Positions 1-38,500 of a stretch of 64,000 bases of DNA are shown here, one piece after another. Source of the stretch: Mytilus edulis (taxonomy: Eukaryota; Mollusca; Bivalvia; Mytilida; Mytilidae); assembly GCF_963676685.1 (NCBI RefSeq), contig NC_092345.1:82401592-82465591 (forward strand). The letters are read 5' to 3'. Positions within the stretch are counted from its first letter, which is position 1. Every line of letters starts with the position of its first letter. The translations under genes and the position numbers were made by a program. The notes beneath the pieces were generated by a model, which was not told the DNA's origin, did no database searches, and saw only the letters and a program-made list of their open reading frames with translations.

Positions 1-377
1 TTCCTATAGTTCCAGATATCAGATAAATCAAGTTTGTTATGATGTCGGGAATCGCATCTAATGTGAGCAACTCATTTTCATATTCCAGATCTACACCTTG
101 AGTGACATTATGATCCATTTTTTTTTCAATTTTGATGTAGAACAATTCCAGATGTATCAGTTTATATACATGACTATTGAATCACGTCGAAAGCACATAC
201 CTATAAATGAATAAAGGCACCAGTAGTATACCGCTGTTCAAGTCATAAATGAAACATTACCCTCTAAACTTTTCCTGTCACAGTATAAGAGTCTGTCGTT
301 TCCTGTGTGAACATTTCAAAAAATACAAATCTGCCATCTATGCTATATTTAAAACAGTACGTTTTTATGAAAGGTAA
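1..377. other. Intergenic, no gene seen
   Basis: I see no convincing coding sequence here. A short stretch near 207-245 resembles a dispersed Mytilus-type repeat. The rest is AT-rich and unassigned. Confidence 0.3.
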
Positions 378-511
378 CTTTTGGATTATAGCTCTTCATC
401 TTTTATGTAAGCTTTGGATTTCAAATATTTTGGCTACGAGCATCACTGAAGAGACATGTATTGTCGAAATGCGCATCTGGTGCAACAAAATTGGTACCGT
501 TGATTTTATTA
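378..511 (+). repeat. 134-bp direct repeat, copy 1
   Basis: This stretch recurs with the same length at 733-866, a constant offset of 355 bp, and the two look identical or nearly so by eye. Sequence to about 600 continues what I recognise as a dispersed mussel repeat, so this copy is the longer one. Short open frames cross it but diverge right after the repeat, so I do not call a gene. Confidence 0.75.
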
Positions 512-732
512 CTACCACTGGGTCGATGCCTCTGCTGGTGGACTATTAGTCCCCGAGGGTATCACCAGCCCAGTAGCCAGTACTTCGGTACTGGCATGAA
601 AATACGGATTTTTTGTGTTTACATATTAAAATTTGCTGTTACAAAATATTAGATATTATTATAAATTAAGGAATGTATCTCCCTCATGCAAAGCTCTGAT
701 TCCTTTCACGAATTTGGCTATACTTTTTGGAC

Positions 733-866
733 CTTTTGGATTATAGCTCTTCATCTTTTATGTAAGCTTTGGATTTCAAATATTTTGGCTACGAGCATCA
801 CTGAAGAGACATGTATTGTCGAAATGCGCATCTGGTGCAACAAAATTGGTACCGTTGATTTTATTA
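733..866 (+). repeat. 134-bp direct repeat, copy 2
   Basis: Second copy of the 378-511 block. Similarity stops sharply at both ends: copy 1 continues into a further ~90 bp of repeat, copy 2 does not. Confidence 0.75.
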
Positions 867-3635
867 AGGTACATGATATTTTTTTTATTCTGTGAAGTTT
901 CTAAAAAACAAGACAATGCTAATTTTTGAAAACTACCAAAAAAAACCTTTATTTTGTTACAATGAGATCTTGCAGTTCAATTTTTACAAGTTACTTTATT
1001 CATCTGTAGAGACATGTATAGAGGACAACATTTAAAATGAATAGTATTGTATTGCTAAATTACGTATAAAAATTATTTGTTATTTGGGAAAAAGTGCTAT
1101 TTGTGCATTTTTCCTTTGATCTTTTTTTGAGATAATTTTTCATATCATGCTAATTATTAGGTAAAATAGCGATAAACAAATTATCATTGGTCATCTCAAC
1201 TCGATTGCGTGACCGGCTCAAGCGAGAAAAGCAATCTCGTTTAGATAACCAACGATAAGCTATAAATATTTGTCAGCGTGCCTAATTATGTGACTTGTTA
1301 CAATGTGTTCCTTTGCTATTTACTGCATCAAATCGTTTTCCCTTCATGAATATTGGACTTTCATTTGCTCCCTCCATATATATGGTAAATCAACTAGTTC
1401 AAAGAATTGTCTGAAAAGTTGTTGAGACAAGCACAATATATGATAAAAAAAATCCTTTTAGCTCCCTTTATGTAATGGCATCTAGACCAGCACCCTTGAT
1501 AAAATTTGAAATCAGGTTTTGGTCCTTAATGCTCTTTAGCTCAGTACTTTATTTTACCTTTTTAACATTTTTTATTCGAGTGTCACTGGTGAGTCTTTTG
1601 AAGATGAAACTCACGTAAAATATACAATATCAATCCTGGTATCTATGATGAGTTTATTGCTTTGCTATTCCGTTTTTAGCAATGTTTAAGTCCTGCATTT
1701 AAGGGATAAATCGTATGTCATGTCGCAACGGTTTTCAAATGTAGTGTCGGTGAAATTTGTTAAATCAGAGACTTGAAACAGTTGATCTGAGTCTGCATGG
1801 AGTAGACAGTTATCTTTTGATTATAAAAAGCTTCTGGAATGGTTTGACAGTCATTGATGTTAAAATAATTTGTTTTACAACAAACTGAACCTAAATGGTG
1901 AACGACGACAGAAAGAACGATCGATATGCTTCACTTCAGCCACTAAATTTCACAGGCCTTATTAAAAGGGTTGTGGTTTTCAGTACCCAGCCCTATTCAC
2001 GAAAACGTCATATTTACCAATGAACATGGTCAAGGTCAGATGAATCCCTATTAGACGAACTTTGAAATCATTCTATTCATGAAAAACGTTTTATTATTAC
2101 TTAAAGTATTCCTACTATGACCTTAACTTAACGTTGACCATGAATAATAAAAGAGAAGCCAATGTCAGATGAACATGTAATCCTTGCATTTCGTTTTATA
2201 CCAAATATAGTTGCCCTATTAATCATTTAAAAAACTTGAAAAATCGCATGATAAAAAAACCTAGACATTCTGACAGCAAAGGATTGTAACCTATATCTAA
2301 TCTTTGAGGATGCAACAGAGCTATTTTCTTGGTATTGAATCAGATTGACCTCTTCAATAGAATCTATGACAAATGTACCAATTTCATTTTCCTATTTTTC
2401 CTTAGTAACATATCATTTGTTGCAGTGCAGTGCAGTGTATTAAGTTTACATATTCCATTAATTCATACACACCATCTTGAATAAATTACTTTTCACATAT
2501 AGATTCTGATTGGATGTGGCTGAGATACAGCAACAGCTATTGGCTTAAATGAGATAAAGAATTGCAGACTTTTCTTGTTTGCTTTATTACCCTGCATTTT
2601 GCACGATTTGCTTTGCTAAACAATGTTTATATGCAATGTTTACAAAAATACATTATCTGTAGTTTATAACTTCTGACAATCTAGGCACAGCATCCTAAAT
2701 TAATTTGTCAAATACTTATATAAAGTTTCAAGCATGATGAGCAACAGTTCTAAGTCTTAAGTTGATTTAAATACAATTTCATGGTAAACTACCTTAAACC
2801 AAACCCCAAACAGGATACAGAGGTAATTGAACAGAACAAAGGACAAACAAAAGACCAGCCTCACTGAAGGATGACTTTAAACATAAAGCCCCACCTAATA
2901 ATGTAGGTGGGTTATTTAAAGGTCCAAACATTATCAAAAATAGTTTGATTTGAAAAATGTCTCACCATGCACACTAATATATCTGTTTAGATCTATAGAC
3001 AAAGATTTAACTCGCAATTGCAGTATTATTTTATTTTATAGTTATATGAATGATTTACAATGAAAATATATTTCCTATGCAAATTGTCTGTAAATTGACT
3101 GTAAAAAGGTACATATTATTGAAGACACAATGATTGAAAATAATATTGATAACAACATTTAATGAAAACTGATTATTCACTATTCTATTAACTGTGACTT
3201 TTAATACATGTATACACAGCTGTTAACAGAATGGTGAGATTGTAGCTAGTAGATTTCAGCTACCAAATAACCAGCAATACGTATTCCACCATTATGATTA
3301 TTTACAAATGATACTTCTTCATTCAACACTTGTAATCAATGTATAGTTTCTTTGAGGCTAATCTTCTCGATCAAGGATTGTAACATTGTGACAAAATTAA
3401 ATCACCCAAAAAAACAGTTACGGCCATGTAGATTATTTGTGGACAAAATTAAGAAATGTCTAATTTCAGACGAATTGCTATTGTCATTCACAGCTTGATG
3501 ATAATATTTCTAGTTACTTTGAATCAAACTATATTCAGCAAAAACAAAGCGTTCTATTGAATCAAGCATCTGTGAGAAAGACAATATATTTTCCACATAC
3601 AGATCTAAATTAAATATATGCTTCTCACTCTCTTT
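867..3635. other. Intergenic, mostly unassigned AT-rich DNA
   Basis: No coding exon could be supported on either strand. About 1500-1660 resembles, in diverged form, the dispersed repeat also seen near 18340-18480 and 47360-47510. About 1990-2200 has weak similarity to the subrepeats at 10.9-11.6 kb. A short hairpin (CCCACCTA/TAGGTGGG) lies near 2890-2911. Confidence 0.35.
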
Positions 3636-3645
3636 CACACACAGG

Positions 3646-3674
<29 letters not shown>
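3636..3674. repeat. (CA)n microsatellite
   Basis: About 39 bp of almost pure CA dinucleotides, interrupted once by AGG. Confidence 0.95.
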
Positions 3675-3677
<3 letters not shown>

Positions 3678-4046
3678 CAAACTACTGTCATGACAAAGGC
3701 ATCAAAATATGAGAGCTACAAAAGGATAATAATAATGACATGACCTTCAGAATATAAGATAAATAGAAAAGGTAGCATACACTCATCCAAATGCTGCTAA
3801 AGTTGAATTGCTCAAAGATAGTTTTCTTAACTGTTTCTAATGTGTATTTTAAAGGTCAAATCAGTGTTTAAAAACAAAAATATGATATTTCATATCAATT
3901 TTTCTTTCAAGTATGCATAACTACTATAATTAACATAACAACTTGAACACAGACAATTCTTTAATGTCATTCCTGAATTATGCCATGATGTTGTACATGA
4001 CAGATGATGACAGCACACTGTTTTATAATTTTCACTGTTTCTTTTG

Positions 4047-4052
4047 TTTATT
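4047..4052 (-). terminator. Candidate EFTUD2 polyadenylation signal
   Basis: TTTATT on the plus strand reads AATAAA on the minus strand, about 140 bp downstream of the EFTUD2 stop codon at 4190-4192. It is the first canonical hexamer I see past the stop. Transcript data would be needed to confirm use. Confidence 0.45.
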
Positions 4053-4189
4053 GCTGAAAAGATCCACTTTCACTGTCCTGTAAATGAATTCCTATTCCTC
4101 CTTGTAACATTGTTATACATGATTGTACTGTTCTACACTGGATAGTTTTTGCATGTTGTCTTATTTAAACAAAAGTCCATTGAACTGTT

Positions 4190-30488
<26,299 letters not shown>

Positions 30489-30507
30489 CGTAAATCAGGA
30501 CAAAAAT
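30489..30507 (-). promoter_or_regulatory. EFTUD2: EFTUD2 5' UTR end with splice acceptor just upstream
   Basis: Upstream of the ATG, the minus strand reads TGCATTTTACAG|ATTTTTG, a good acceptor at 30508-30510. This leaves only 19 bp of UTR in this exon, so a noncoding upstream exon is likely. A possible donor partner is GATCAG|GTAACG, with its exon edge at 31149. Confidence 0.45.
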
Positions 30508-30510
30508 CTG

Positions 30511-31486
30511 TAAAATGCAGAAAAAAACCAACATTTGAAAGTGTTTTTATATCAAAACATATTTAATTCAGTAATATAAAGTAGCTTTCAGTATGTTACG
30601 TAACTGCCAGTATTTTTAGATATATTTTTTAGTCTTTATGTTAATAAGATTTTTATTCTGCTTCATGCTGATCTAGGCAAGCCATTTTCTATGGGATTTT
30701 ACAGAATGCTGTTATATTGTGTTGTTATACCACCATGACCACTGTCCTAGGAAACCAAAATACAAATGTAGTTGAGAACTCATAAACATATGTGCCAGTC
30801 CAATGCCTGGAGCCTGTTAAATATATGATATCCTTGGTTGCTGTCTGTCATTTTTATTTCAAGATTTAAAAGGGGACAAAGTTCCCTATAACAGTACAAA
30901 AATCAATCCAAAAAAAATCAAAAAAATAATTATCAGGGAACTCAAAATCGTTAACTCATTTTTCGTCACTTTTTTTAATTCCCGCATCTGCACAGAAATC
31001 CACAATGTACTTCCTTTTTCCATTTGTTTTCCGGTCTCGTTTGCATGAAACTTTGAGTAAAATATATATTTATCAGTCTAGTATAAAATAGGAAGGAATG
31101 CAATACCAATTTCATTTTTAATAATTCTTTGATATGAAAAAACGTTACCTGATCATATAGCCTTTCTTTGTTTACATTGCATATGACATCCTAAGTTAAA
31201 GAACGTCACAACTAAAATCCCTAACAACAGAACCAAAATCAGAAACGTTACAGTATTTCTGTTTTGAAATTAAAATATGTTTGAATTAAAAAAAAATTTA
31301 ATTCATACAGACAGACAGTCCCCTTTCACAGGTAATGATTATGCCTGCCTCATATTATGATAAATGATTCTAAGATGCATTTTTGTGTAGTTAAAAAGAA
31401 GTTCTTATAAAATAGGAGCACTGTATACTGTTGAAGACCATGTAGACCTGGAGATATGTGGGCATCTAACTGGATTAGTTAGGAAA
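30511..31486. other. EFTUD2 upstream region, probable promoter
   Basis: No coding sequence. TTTTCCGG near 31027-31035 (CCGGAAAA on the minus strand) is an ETS-type motif close to the candidate noncoding exon. The transcription start cannot be fixed from sequence alone. Confidence 0.3.
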
Positions 31487-31560
31487 GATCTCCTTAAGCT
31501 CAATAGGTTAGAGCAATTCTTTGAAATCCCTGACATACTGTTGGTACCATCCATAGATTT
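31487..31560 (+). repeat. Possible tRNA-derived SINE fragment
   Basis: AAGCTCAATAGGTTAGAGCA (31495-31514) resembles a tRNA A-box region. A weak B-box-like GGTACCATCC follows ~50 bp later. The TGTAGACCTGGAG segment at 31440-31453 recurs at 31791-31803 beside the transposon. It does not fold as a tRNA in my reading. Confidence 0.2.
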
Positions 31561-31821
31561 TCACAATATTGGCATTGCGAGCATCTACTAGTGTGCACAA
31601 CTGTATGTAAGTGTCTGGCAGTTTGATATGGTTATTATGTTTGACAGGTCATTGGATGACTGATACATGTCTGACTGACATGCAGGGAACTGATCAGAGG
31701 GTTTCAGAGTGACTGCTGAGTTGTACAGTAACGGACCTGTGAGGTCAAATGGATGATGTGCAGCCAAAAAAAGAAAAGAGGGAAGGGTGTTGTAGACCTG
31801 GAGTTATAACGGCGTCTAACT

Positions 31822-33916
31822 CAGTGTTCTCCCCAGAAATTTTGGATAGCATCACATTTTGCGTAAAAAAAAATAACTGTATTTTTTTTTAATGCAGTGT
31901 TCTAGGATTTTTTTGGCACCTTGACTTACCACGGGTAAGATCAATAAAAAAATTACTTACCCACATCTAAAAGTTAAATCCGCCAACCAATGCAGACAGC
32001 GCCGTCCGCTGCGGCGAGCTAAAGCTCGTCGCCCTTATGGCCGGGGGTCTGGGGGCCGCTCAAAAAACTTTTATGACATGCTTTAAATTATATGTTGTGA
32101 AGTTTGTCTGAACAAAGCTGGATTCGGATACGATTGAATTTTATACAAAATTTAAAAAAAACGATTTCTTACTAAATTTGACAAATATGTTATAGTTATT
32201 ACTATGTCATTTATTAAGAGCTATAATAAATGCAACTGTAAGTTTATTTTCCTCCGATGACAAGAAAAAAAAATCGTTTATGTCCCGATTTAAGCACCAG
32301 TTATCAATCCGGATTTTCCGATTTTACCGACACCGTGACCGACTTTTAGAATGATAGGAGAAGAATGTGGTCTCTTTTGCGCTTGATTACACCTAGTAAA
32401 CGAGTGCTTGAATAAAAGCGCCGATAGACATCGACAAAATCTTCGATCTTTTATCAAAGTTTTTTCTCGTGATTTAATAAAAATAAAAAGCAGATATGGG
32501 AAAATTGAAGAGGACCTGGAAATTTCAAGAGTTTTTCGGCTTCCCCGAACTTGAAAATTGACTTACCACCGGGTGACAAAGGCTAAAAAATGACTTACCC
32601 GTTGTCCTAATCCACTTACCCCGGGTAACGGGTAATGGGAATCCTAGAACACTGTAATGTCATTTGTCGCGTCGCGTTGATGCTCTATTTCCTTTATATG
32701 TTTTAGTTTATATTGTTCAATTCATAACTAAGAATTCAATTAAACTATAACAACAAAAACAGTTGTTTCAGTTTATGTTTTCTTTATTCATTTATAGTTA
32801 CAGAATTATTTTTTTCCTCTTGTGCCAAATAAAAATAAATATGTGCTTTCAGTTACCCAACACATAAGTCAAATGAATGAATAGTTCATTATAGTGCAAC
32901 CTGTATATATACAAAACTAAATATCTATTACACAAAATGAACTATTTTTTTATATTATATTAAGTAAAGATAAAGTAGCAAAAGTAGTAAAAAAAAATAT
33001 CAATTTAAAAACCTTTTTTTATCATGTTTATGAAATTCATTGTTCCATGGCACTCAATGAATTAGTCCCTGTTGTTTCTTATCTTTACATCAAAATGATA
33101 TGTATTTTTAACAAAGTTATCTAACAAATAGTCTATTAATGCGTAGTTTTCTCTATTGGTATATTTTTTCTGTCTACTGTCCGTCTGTTGTCATTATTGT
33201 GAAAATGCGGATTTTTTCATATCTGGTCCGGTTCCGATCTGTAGTATACACAAAAATGTGCTATGGCGGCCGTAGAAAAATTTACGAAAATGAGTCCGAG
33301 AATAAACATTGTTTGACAAGAGATTGTGAATGAATAAGACGCTTTTAATGCATTAAATGCATTAAACATAAACTAAAGCCAATTATGATAACTTTTTAAA
33401 GAAGTATAAAACTTATTTTAGCTCAAAACCAAAATTCTCGCTCTTGTATTACAGGAAGAGAAAGAAAGTATATTTTGGAGAGTTGCAAATATAAACGACC
33501 TTTTAAAAAAAATTCGTTTTAATCTTTGAAATTTTGTAATACAAAACATAGATTTCGAATTGTTTTTGTGATTGCATTTTTCCATGTCGAAGTTGGTGAT
33601 GGCAGACACGTGGTATAAGTCATGTCACGAGTGTCAGCTTGGGATATTGGCATCCAAACATTTATCACCCTGAGGGCAATTAACACCTGGCTATTTAATC
33701 CCTTAATTGCCTTTAGTGTCCGATTTAAAGGGATTACAATTAAAGGTGATGTAATTTTTATGATAATAATCGATAATAGATGAAAGTTCAAAATTGAGGA
33801 CAAATAAAATAGCATCTTCAAAATAATTATAGCGTCGCGGGAATTATTATAGCATCACGGTGCAAAAATATAGCGTCACGGTACCGCGACGCTAAAACGG
33901 CCTGGGGAGAACACTG
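31822..33916. mobile_element. Non-autonomous DNA transposon, 2.1 kb, TIR CAGTGTTCTCCCCAG, 5-bp TSD
   Basis: A perfect 15-bp inverted repeat is at 31822-31836 and 33902-33916. Flanking TAACT at 31817-31821 and 33917-33921 is a 5-bp target duplication. The CAGTG start and 5-bp duplication resemble the hAT5-type group, which is a family-level inference. Subterminal ATAGCRTCRCGG motifs recur several times at the right end and once at the left. No transposase frame is visible. It hosts a second element at 31895-32654 and sits between the divergent EFTUD2 and EXOG starts. Confidence 0.85.
31895..32654. mobile_element. Nested DNA transposon, 760 bp, TIR CAGTGTTCTAGGATT, 5-bp TSD
   Basis: A perfect 15-bp inverted repeat is at 31895-31909 and 32640-32654, flanked by TAATG at 31890-31894 and 32655-32659. 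Its first nine bases, CAGTGTTCT, equal those of the host element, suggesting the same transposase. Subterminal ACTTACC and GGGTAAG motifs occur on both sides. The element is non-coding. Confidence 0.85.
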
Positions 33917-34519
33917 TAACTGGTTAAGTTCATAGACTTTTTTAAAGCTGCCTTAGGAATAAGGTTTTTGAATCCAGTTGGTTCAATATTATACTTTCTG
34001 TCTAATAGTAATAAGCTTCCAATCTTAGGGTTCGAAAAGAGTAACGAAAGTATCATTAGGACATGACAGCTACGGTTCCTCAACTACTTTGACAGGTAAC
34101 TCAGAGTGAGTGAGGGAAAATAATACCTATGACTGTATGATACTGTAACAAGATCTTTGAGTGGAAAGAAATATTGCATACAGATTTCTCTTAATGTTGG
34201 ACAGAAGGTTAAATCGTGCGCAAGATGTTCATCCTTCCAGTGGCACAGAGGACATGTTACATTTATTTTGTATTCACTATGTTAAAATTTGTGCTTAATA
34301 TGAATAATTTTTTTCACAACAGTAGTGATTTTTTTTAGTACAAATGATAACAAAGCAAAAGTAGGGACCCAATCTGATTACGGTGGTCACAGAAAGGCAC
34401 ATTAACCGGCACTCTGTTAAATAATTGAGTTGCGTAATGGTATACCTGATCAGTGTAAGATAAAAGTACTGGAATCAATAGATAAAACAATATTTCAAAA
34501 ATACATGTGGGACGCCGAC
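33917..34519. other. EXOG upstream region
   Basis: No gene is seen between the transposon and the EXOG promoter motifs. The open frames here are short and lack similarity to known proteins. Confidence 0.35.
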
Positions 34520-34529
34520 ACCGGAAGTG
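34520..34529 (+). promoter_or_regulatory. ETS/GABPA-type site in the EXOG promoter
   Basis: ACCGGAAGTG, about 127 bp upstream of the EXOG ATG, is a consensus ETS site. Such sites (GABPA/NRF-2 in mammals) are common in TATA-less promoters of nuclear genes for mitochondrial proteins, which fits EXOG. Function in mussel is inferred. Confidence 0.4.
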
Positions 34530-34655
34530 TACAAATAACGTTTGGCCTTCGGATTTCTCTAGACTTCAGCTTGTATTAAAACGAAACTGTCCGAGAGTGT
34601 TTTTTTCTAAATTCTTTATCAATTACGGACGAAGCAATCAGCTTTGAATACGGAA

Positions 34656-35494
34656 ATGTCACAATTTATGAAAGGAATAATCACAGGCACATTCACAACA
34701 CTTGCAGCAATTGGCTCTTATCGAATTTTATTTGAAAATGATAACCAAGAAAGTAATGAATTTAAAAAACAAAGATAAAGAATTATTTGAGTTTTTTGCA
34801 GTGGTATAAAAATATTAGGGTAAAAGTTTCTATAAAATTTTTGTTGAACACATGAGTCTACACTTACAGTTATACTGTCTTCTATACATGAGGGTAGTAA
34901 TTCCCTTTATCGTTAGGCATCAAATGGTCATTTTCAGTTGCTGCAAGGATTTGTATAGTCTTACTATACAAATCCTTGGTTGCTGTGAGCGTTAAAATTA
35001 AATTGGTAAAAATTTTACAGTGATTCATCAAAATATCTTTATCTTCCTCAATCTTTACAGTGATTCGTCAAAATATCCTTATCTTCCTCAATCTTTATTC
35101 ATCAGAGGTCCCAAATAATTATCGTCACTGTCTTTTTTGTGAATAGTATAATGTGATTCATCAATATCAGTCGATTTTTTTATCATCTAAAAGAAAGTAT
35201 ACAGTTAATTAACATCATGCACAAAAAATTACCATTAACGTTATTTGGCAACAATTTTACCATTATTTGTCATTAAAGAACCCCCATTACCACCCTCCTA
35301 TATCTAATAATAATCATGATAATACTGGCATACAAAGTTATTAAAGGTTGTTTTTTTTTTATATGAAAGCTATTGTCACTACCATATAAATCTTCAATTC
35401 TCAGCTTTTTATACGACCGCAAATTTTGAAAAAATTTTCGTCGTATATTGCTATCACGTTGGCGTCGGCGTCGTCGTCGTCGTCGTCGTCGTCG

Positions 35495-35532
<38 letters not shown>

Positions 35533-38500
35533 CGGCGTCCGGCGTCCGAATACTTTTAGTTTTCGCACTCTAACTTTAGTAAAAGTGAATGGAAATCTAT
35601 GAAATTTTAACACAAGGTTTATGACCACAAAAGGAAGGTTGGTATTGATTTTGGGAGTTTTGGTCCCAACATTTTAGGAATTAGGGGCCAAAAAGGGCCC
35701 AAATAAGCATTTTCTTGGTTTTCGCACTATAACTTTAGTTTAAGTTAATAGAAATCTATGAAATTTTGACACAAGGTTTATGACCACAAAAGAACGGTTG
35801 GGATTGATTTTGGGAGTTTTGGTCTCAACAGTTTAGGAATTAGGGGCCAAAAAAGGGCCCAAATAAGCATTATTCTTGGTTTTCGCACAATAACATTAGT
35901 TTAAGTAAATAGAAATCAATGAAATTTAAACACAATGTTAATGACTACAAAAGGAAGGTTGGTCTTGATTTTGGGAGTTTAGGTCCCAACAGTTTAGGAA
36001 TTAGGGGCCAAAAAGGGACCCAAATAAGCATTTTTCTTGGTTTTCGCACCATAACGTTAGTATAAGTAAATAGAAATCTATGAAATTTAAACACAAGGTT
36101 TATGACCATAAAAGGAAGGTTGGGTTTGATTTTGGGAGTTTTGGTCCCAACAGAATAAGGGGCCCAAAGGGTCCAAAATTAAACTTTGTTTGATTTCATC
36201 AAAATTGAATAATTGGGGTTCTTTGATATGCCGAATCTAACTGTCATGACTGTGTATGTAGATTCTTAACTTTTGGTCTGTTTTCAAATTGGTCTACATT
36301 AAGGTCCAAAGGGTCCAAAATTAAACTTAGTTTGATTTTGACAAAAAATCAATCAGTTAGGTTCTTTGATATGCTGAATCTAAAAATGTACTTAGATTCT
36401 TGATTATTGGCCCAGTTTTCAAGTTGGTCCAAATCGGGGTCCAAAATTAAACTTTGTTTGATTCATCAAAAATTGAATAAATGGGGTTCTTTGATATACC
36501 AAATCTAACTGTGTATGTAGATTCTTCATTTTTGGTACTGTTTTCAAATTGGTCTACACTAAAGTCCAAAGGGTCCAAAATTAAACTTAGTCTGATTTTA
36601 ACAAAAATTGAAATCTTGGGGTTCTTTGATATGCTGAATCCAAAAATGTACTTAGATTTTTTATTATGGGCCCAGTTTTCAAGTTGGTCCAAATCAGGAT
36701 CTAAAATTATTATATTAAGTATTGTGCAATAGCAAGTCTTTTCAATTGCACAGTATTGCGCAATGGCAAGAAATATCTAATTGCACAATATTGTGAAATA
36801 GCAAATTTTTTTTTAATTAGAGTTATCTTTCTTTGTCCAGAATAGTAAGCAAGAAATATCTAATTGCAAAATATTGTGCAATAGCAAGATTTTTTTTTAA
36901 TTGGAGTTATCTTTCTTTGTCCAGAATCAACTTAAATCTTTGTTATATACAATATACAATGTATATTCACTTTTTACTACCAACTGATGAATTAAAATAA
37001 TCTTTACCATTCAGTGATAACAAGCAGTTTTTTTACATCTTATTTCCTTATCTTATCTAAAATGTTTTTAGATTATGTATGTTGGACATTTGCCAGACAT
37101 GACTATGATGTCATTTTCTATTTTTATTTGCCCATTACTTTATGTAAATAACTTCATTGGAAATTTGCCAATATAAAATGTTGCTGATGAAGTTTTTTTT
37201 ATTGTTTTATACAATAAACAATGTATATTCACTTTTACTACCAACCAATCTTTACCATTCAGTGATAATAAGCACTTTATTTTACATTTTAATATTTTAT
37301 GATGTATTTAAAAGAGTAGTTATTGTTGCAAACTCCATTAGAAATTTGAATTGATATCAGTTTTGGAAAAAAGGAAACGGGGATGTGAAAAAGGGGGGGG
37401 GGTTAAATTTTTCTCATTTCAGATTTCATAAATAAAAAGAAAATTTCTTCAAACATTTTTTTGAGAGGATTAATATTCAACAGCATAGTGAATTGCTAAA
37501 AGGCAAAAACAAACTTTTAAGTTCATTAGACCACATTCATTCTGTGTCAGAAACCAATGCTGTTCCAACTATTTAATTTTAGATTTAAAAAGTTTGAAGA
37601 AGAAATCTTTAATTGTAAAATTTGTAAAATCTTGACATTTGTTTTGTGTAAAAAAACCCCATGTAATGTCAAAAATTTGATCACAATCCAAATTCAGAGC
37701 TGTATCACGCTAGAATGTTTTGTCCATACTTGCCCCAACTGTTCAGGGTTCGACCTCTGCGGTCGTATAAAGCTGCGCCCTGCGGAGCACCTGGTTTGTA
37801 AATAATATGTAAATAAGTTTGTGCAAATATAATTGTCTATATTTAAGCCTTACTGATAGTAATGTTTCAGTGAGAAAAGAAGAAGATGTGGTATTATTGT
37901 TAATGAGATAGGTACAACTATCCACCAAGAAAACAAAATGACAACAAATTTGATGAGTGTTTTCTTGAACTTACAAATGTATGTCCATCAGATTTATATG
38001 GAATCATCAGTCTACACCTATAGCTATACCACTCTTTTGAAGAAAACTTACAGATCTGATGAGTCAAATCTTTTACACAACTAATTTTGATAGTTTATAT
38101 GTTTTGCTGTTAAACCATTATCCCAAGCTTTTGAGAAAGTTTAGTGCTCACAAACTTGTCCTGAGTGCAGAGCCTGTACTAGTTCATTGGTTGTTGTTGG
38201 TTTGTCTGTCTTTTTATTTGTTTGTTTTTTGTTTGTTATTTATTATAAAAAATAATATTTTCAATTGGTTTTCTCTTTTGAATTGTACAACATTTTGTCA
38301 TGCATAGACATTTTATAACTTTACTATATGAAGGCTCTACAGTCCCCTTTTTCGTTTACATCCCTGTTGATTACTCTCAGTCAACTAGTTTTACTTCTTT
38401 TTATATTCACTGTAACATCTGAGAACATTAAAATCTTATATGAGATTTTCAGTAAAGCAGTGTTAGAGAACCCATTTATTACATCACTATTTAATAGATT

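Noticed and set aside
35401-35628. 75-residue frame with a long run of Asp
   Set aside because: It is the (GTC)n microsatellite inside a repeat element, read on the minus strand; no gene context.
37740-37770. GGGTTCGACCTC as a tRNA B box
   Set aside because: It is the conserved terminus of the TTTATACGACCGC element and no A box or cloverleaf surrounds it.
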